DNA of 12,756 nt, from contig MHRX01000028.1 in the NCBI GenBank assembly GCA_001822655.1, positions 3,374-16,129 on the forward strand, written 5' to 3'. Source of the DNA: Candidatus Taylorbacteria bacterium RIFCSPLOWO2_01_FULL_45_15b. GTDB taxonomy: Bacteria; Patescibacteriota; Minisyncoccia; Phycocordibacterales; 01-FULL-45-15b. Positions within the stretch are counted from its first letter, which is position 1; every line of letters begins with the position of its first letter. Both the position numbers and the translations under genes were made by a program. The notes below the pieces were generated by a model. It was not told the DNA's origin, ran no database searches, and was given only the letters and a program-made list of their open reading frames with translations. Positions 12,172 to 12,756 of this stretch are shown piece after piece.

Positions 12172-12756
12172 ATGAGTAAATCATCAGGTAAATATAAAAA
12201 CTCTGGCGCCAATCTCCCTCTCATGGATGATTTTTTGCTTCACATTCAGGCAAACAATTATTCTGCCGAAACTCTCTATAACTATGAGCGCGATTTGAAG
12301 ACTTTTGGATCCTTTCTTTTACACGAGGTTTGCCTCCCCTTCTCTGATGTGACCAAAAAGACAATTGAACAGTTCAAGGCATATCTGAACTCAACTGATA
12401 GGAAGACCGCTGAGGGTCAGGCCGCTCAAATGAAACTAAAAAGCGGATCGGTTAATCGAACTCTGTCGTCACTTCGGAGATATCTTTCATATCTCATAGA
12501 TATGGATCAAAAGACTCCTATAGCTCCGGGATCAATAAAGCTCATCAGGATGGAAAAGTACCATTCTCGTGTCTCTGAACTCAAAGATCTCGTCAAGCTC
12601 ATCGAATCGCCTATGAAGTATGAGCGCCAAAAAGTAGTCGCTCTACGCAATCGTGCCATGCTGGAGACGCTATTTGCGAGCGGTATGCGTATATCTGAAC
12701 TCATTAACTTGAAACGGGTCCAAATCGATGCTACGGGCAGGGTTTTTATCCGAGGC
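12172..12756 (+). CDS. XerC/XerD-like tyrosine recombinase, 3' part outside the window
   Basis: Tyrosine recombinases of this type resolve chromosome dimers at dif. The 195 visible residues begin at ATG 12172. An N-terminal SAM-like core-binding domain (~16-125) contains DDFLLHIQANNYSAETLYNYERDLKTFGSFL and the VNRTLSSLRRYLSYLI helix. The catalytic domain begins near 140 with ALRNRAMLETLFASGMRISELINL, where R173 is the first catalytic Arg of the RKHRH-Y set. The remaining catalytic residues and the Tyr lie beyond base 12756. A linker at ~85-100 (DRKTAEGQAAQMKLKSG) is longer than in E. coli XerD. I cannot say XerC, XerD or a single-Xer type from this part, nor exclude an integron- or phage-type integrase, but overall similarity favours Xer. 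Confidence 0.9.
   Translation, partial: MSKSSGKYKNSGANLPLMDDFLLHIQANNYSAETLYNYERDLKTFGSFLLHEVCLPFSDVTKKTIEQFKAYLNSTDRKTAEGQAAQMKLKSGSVNRTLSSLRRYLSYLIDMDQKTPIAPGSIKLIRMEKYHSRVSELKDLVKLIESPMKYERQKVVALRNRAMLETLFASGMRISELINLKRVQIDATGRVFIRG

Overview
The window looks like chromosomal DNA of a Patescibacteria/CPR bacterium, most likely Parcubacteria. This is inference from several signs: a short EF-Ts, a small one-helix protein of a type I recall from Parcubacteria, no visible Shine-Dalgarno sequence before any gene, compact genes, a partial cell-wall cluster, and tRNA-Thr without encoded CCA. The standard bacterial code fits: TGA is used as a stop once, and no long gene needs recoding.

Layout. 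19-2734 (+): translation genes prfA (RF1), rpsB (uS2) and tsf (EF-Ts), then a small membrane protein of unknown function. 2834-2906: tRNA-Thr(UGU). 2907-3985: more than 1 kb without a gene, holding a dense hairpin array, a 51-bp direct repeat, copies of the tRNA 3' end, a 40-bp palindrome and a candidate structured RNA just before mraY. 3986-7550 (+): mraY, ftsW and murG, which make lipid II and polymerise septal peptidoglycan. 7551-7896: a second gene-free stretch with a candidate hairpin RNA, a perfect 28-bp palindrome and a bidirectional terminator. 7897-8274 (-): an unknown small protein with its own promoter, divergent from gltX. 8375-11012 (+): gltX (GluRS) and an exported EnvC-like M23 peptidase. 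11041-11385 (+): a small membrane protein. 11386-12171: a third gene-free stretch with a strong promoter, very AT-rich DNA, folded sequence and one perfect DnaA box. 12172-12756 (+): the start of a XerC/XerD-like tyrosine recombinase, cut by the window edge.

How the genes work together. The first block supplies translation. MraY makes lipid I, MurG converts it to lipid II, FtsW polymerises lipid II at the septum, and the M23 protein probably trims or activates trimming of peptidoglycan during separation. No murC, murD or ftsZ lies here.

Most unusual are the gene starts and the gaps. Four of the protein genes have a -10 hexamer ending only 6-7 bases before the ATG, and the tRNA has one ending 8 bases before its mature 5' end, so leaderless transcripts are predicted. 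The three long gaps each carry strong dyad symmetry, and I could not match any of them to RNase P RNA, tmRNA, SRP RNA or 6S RNA by eye. All RNA and leaderless calls are inference from one sequence.
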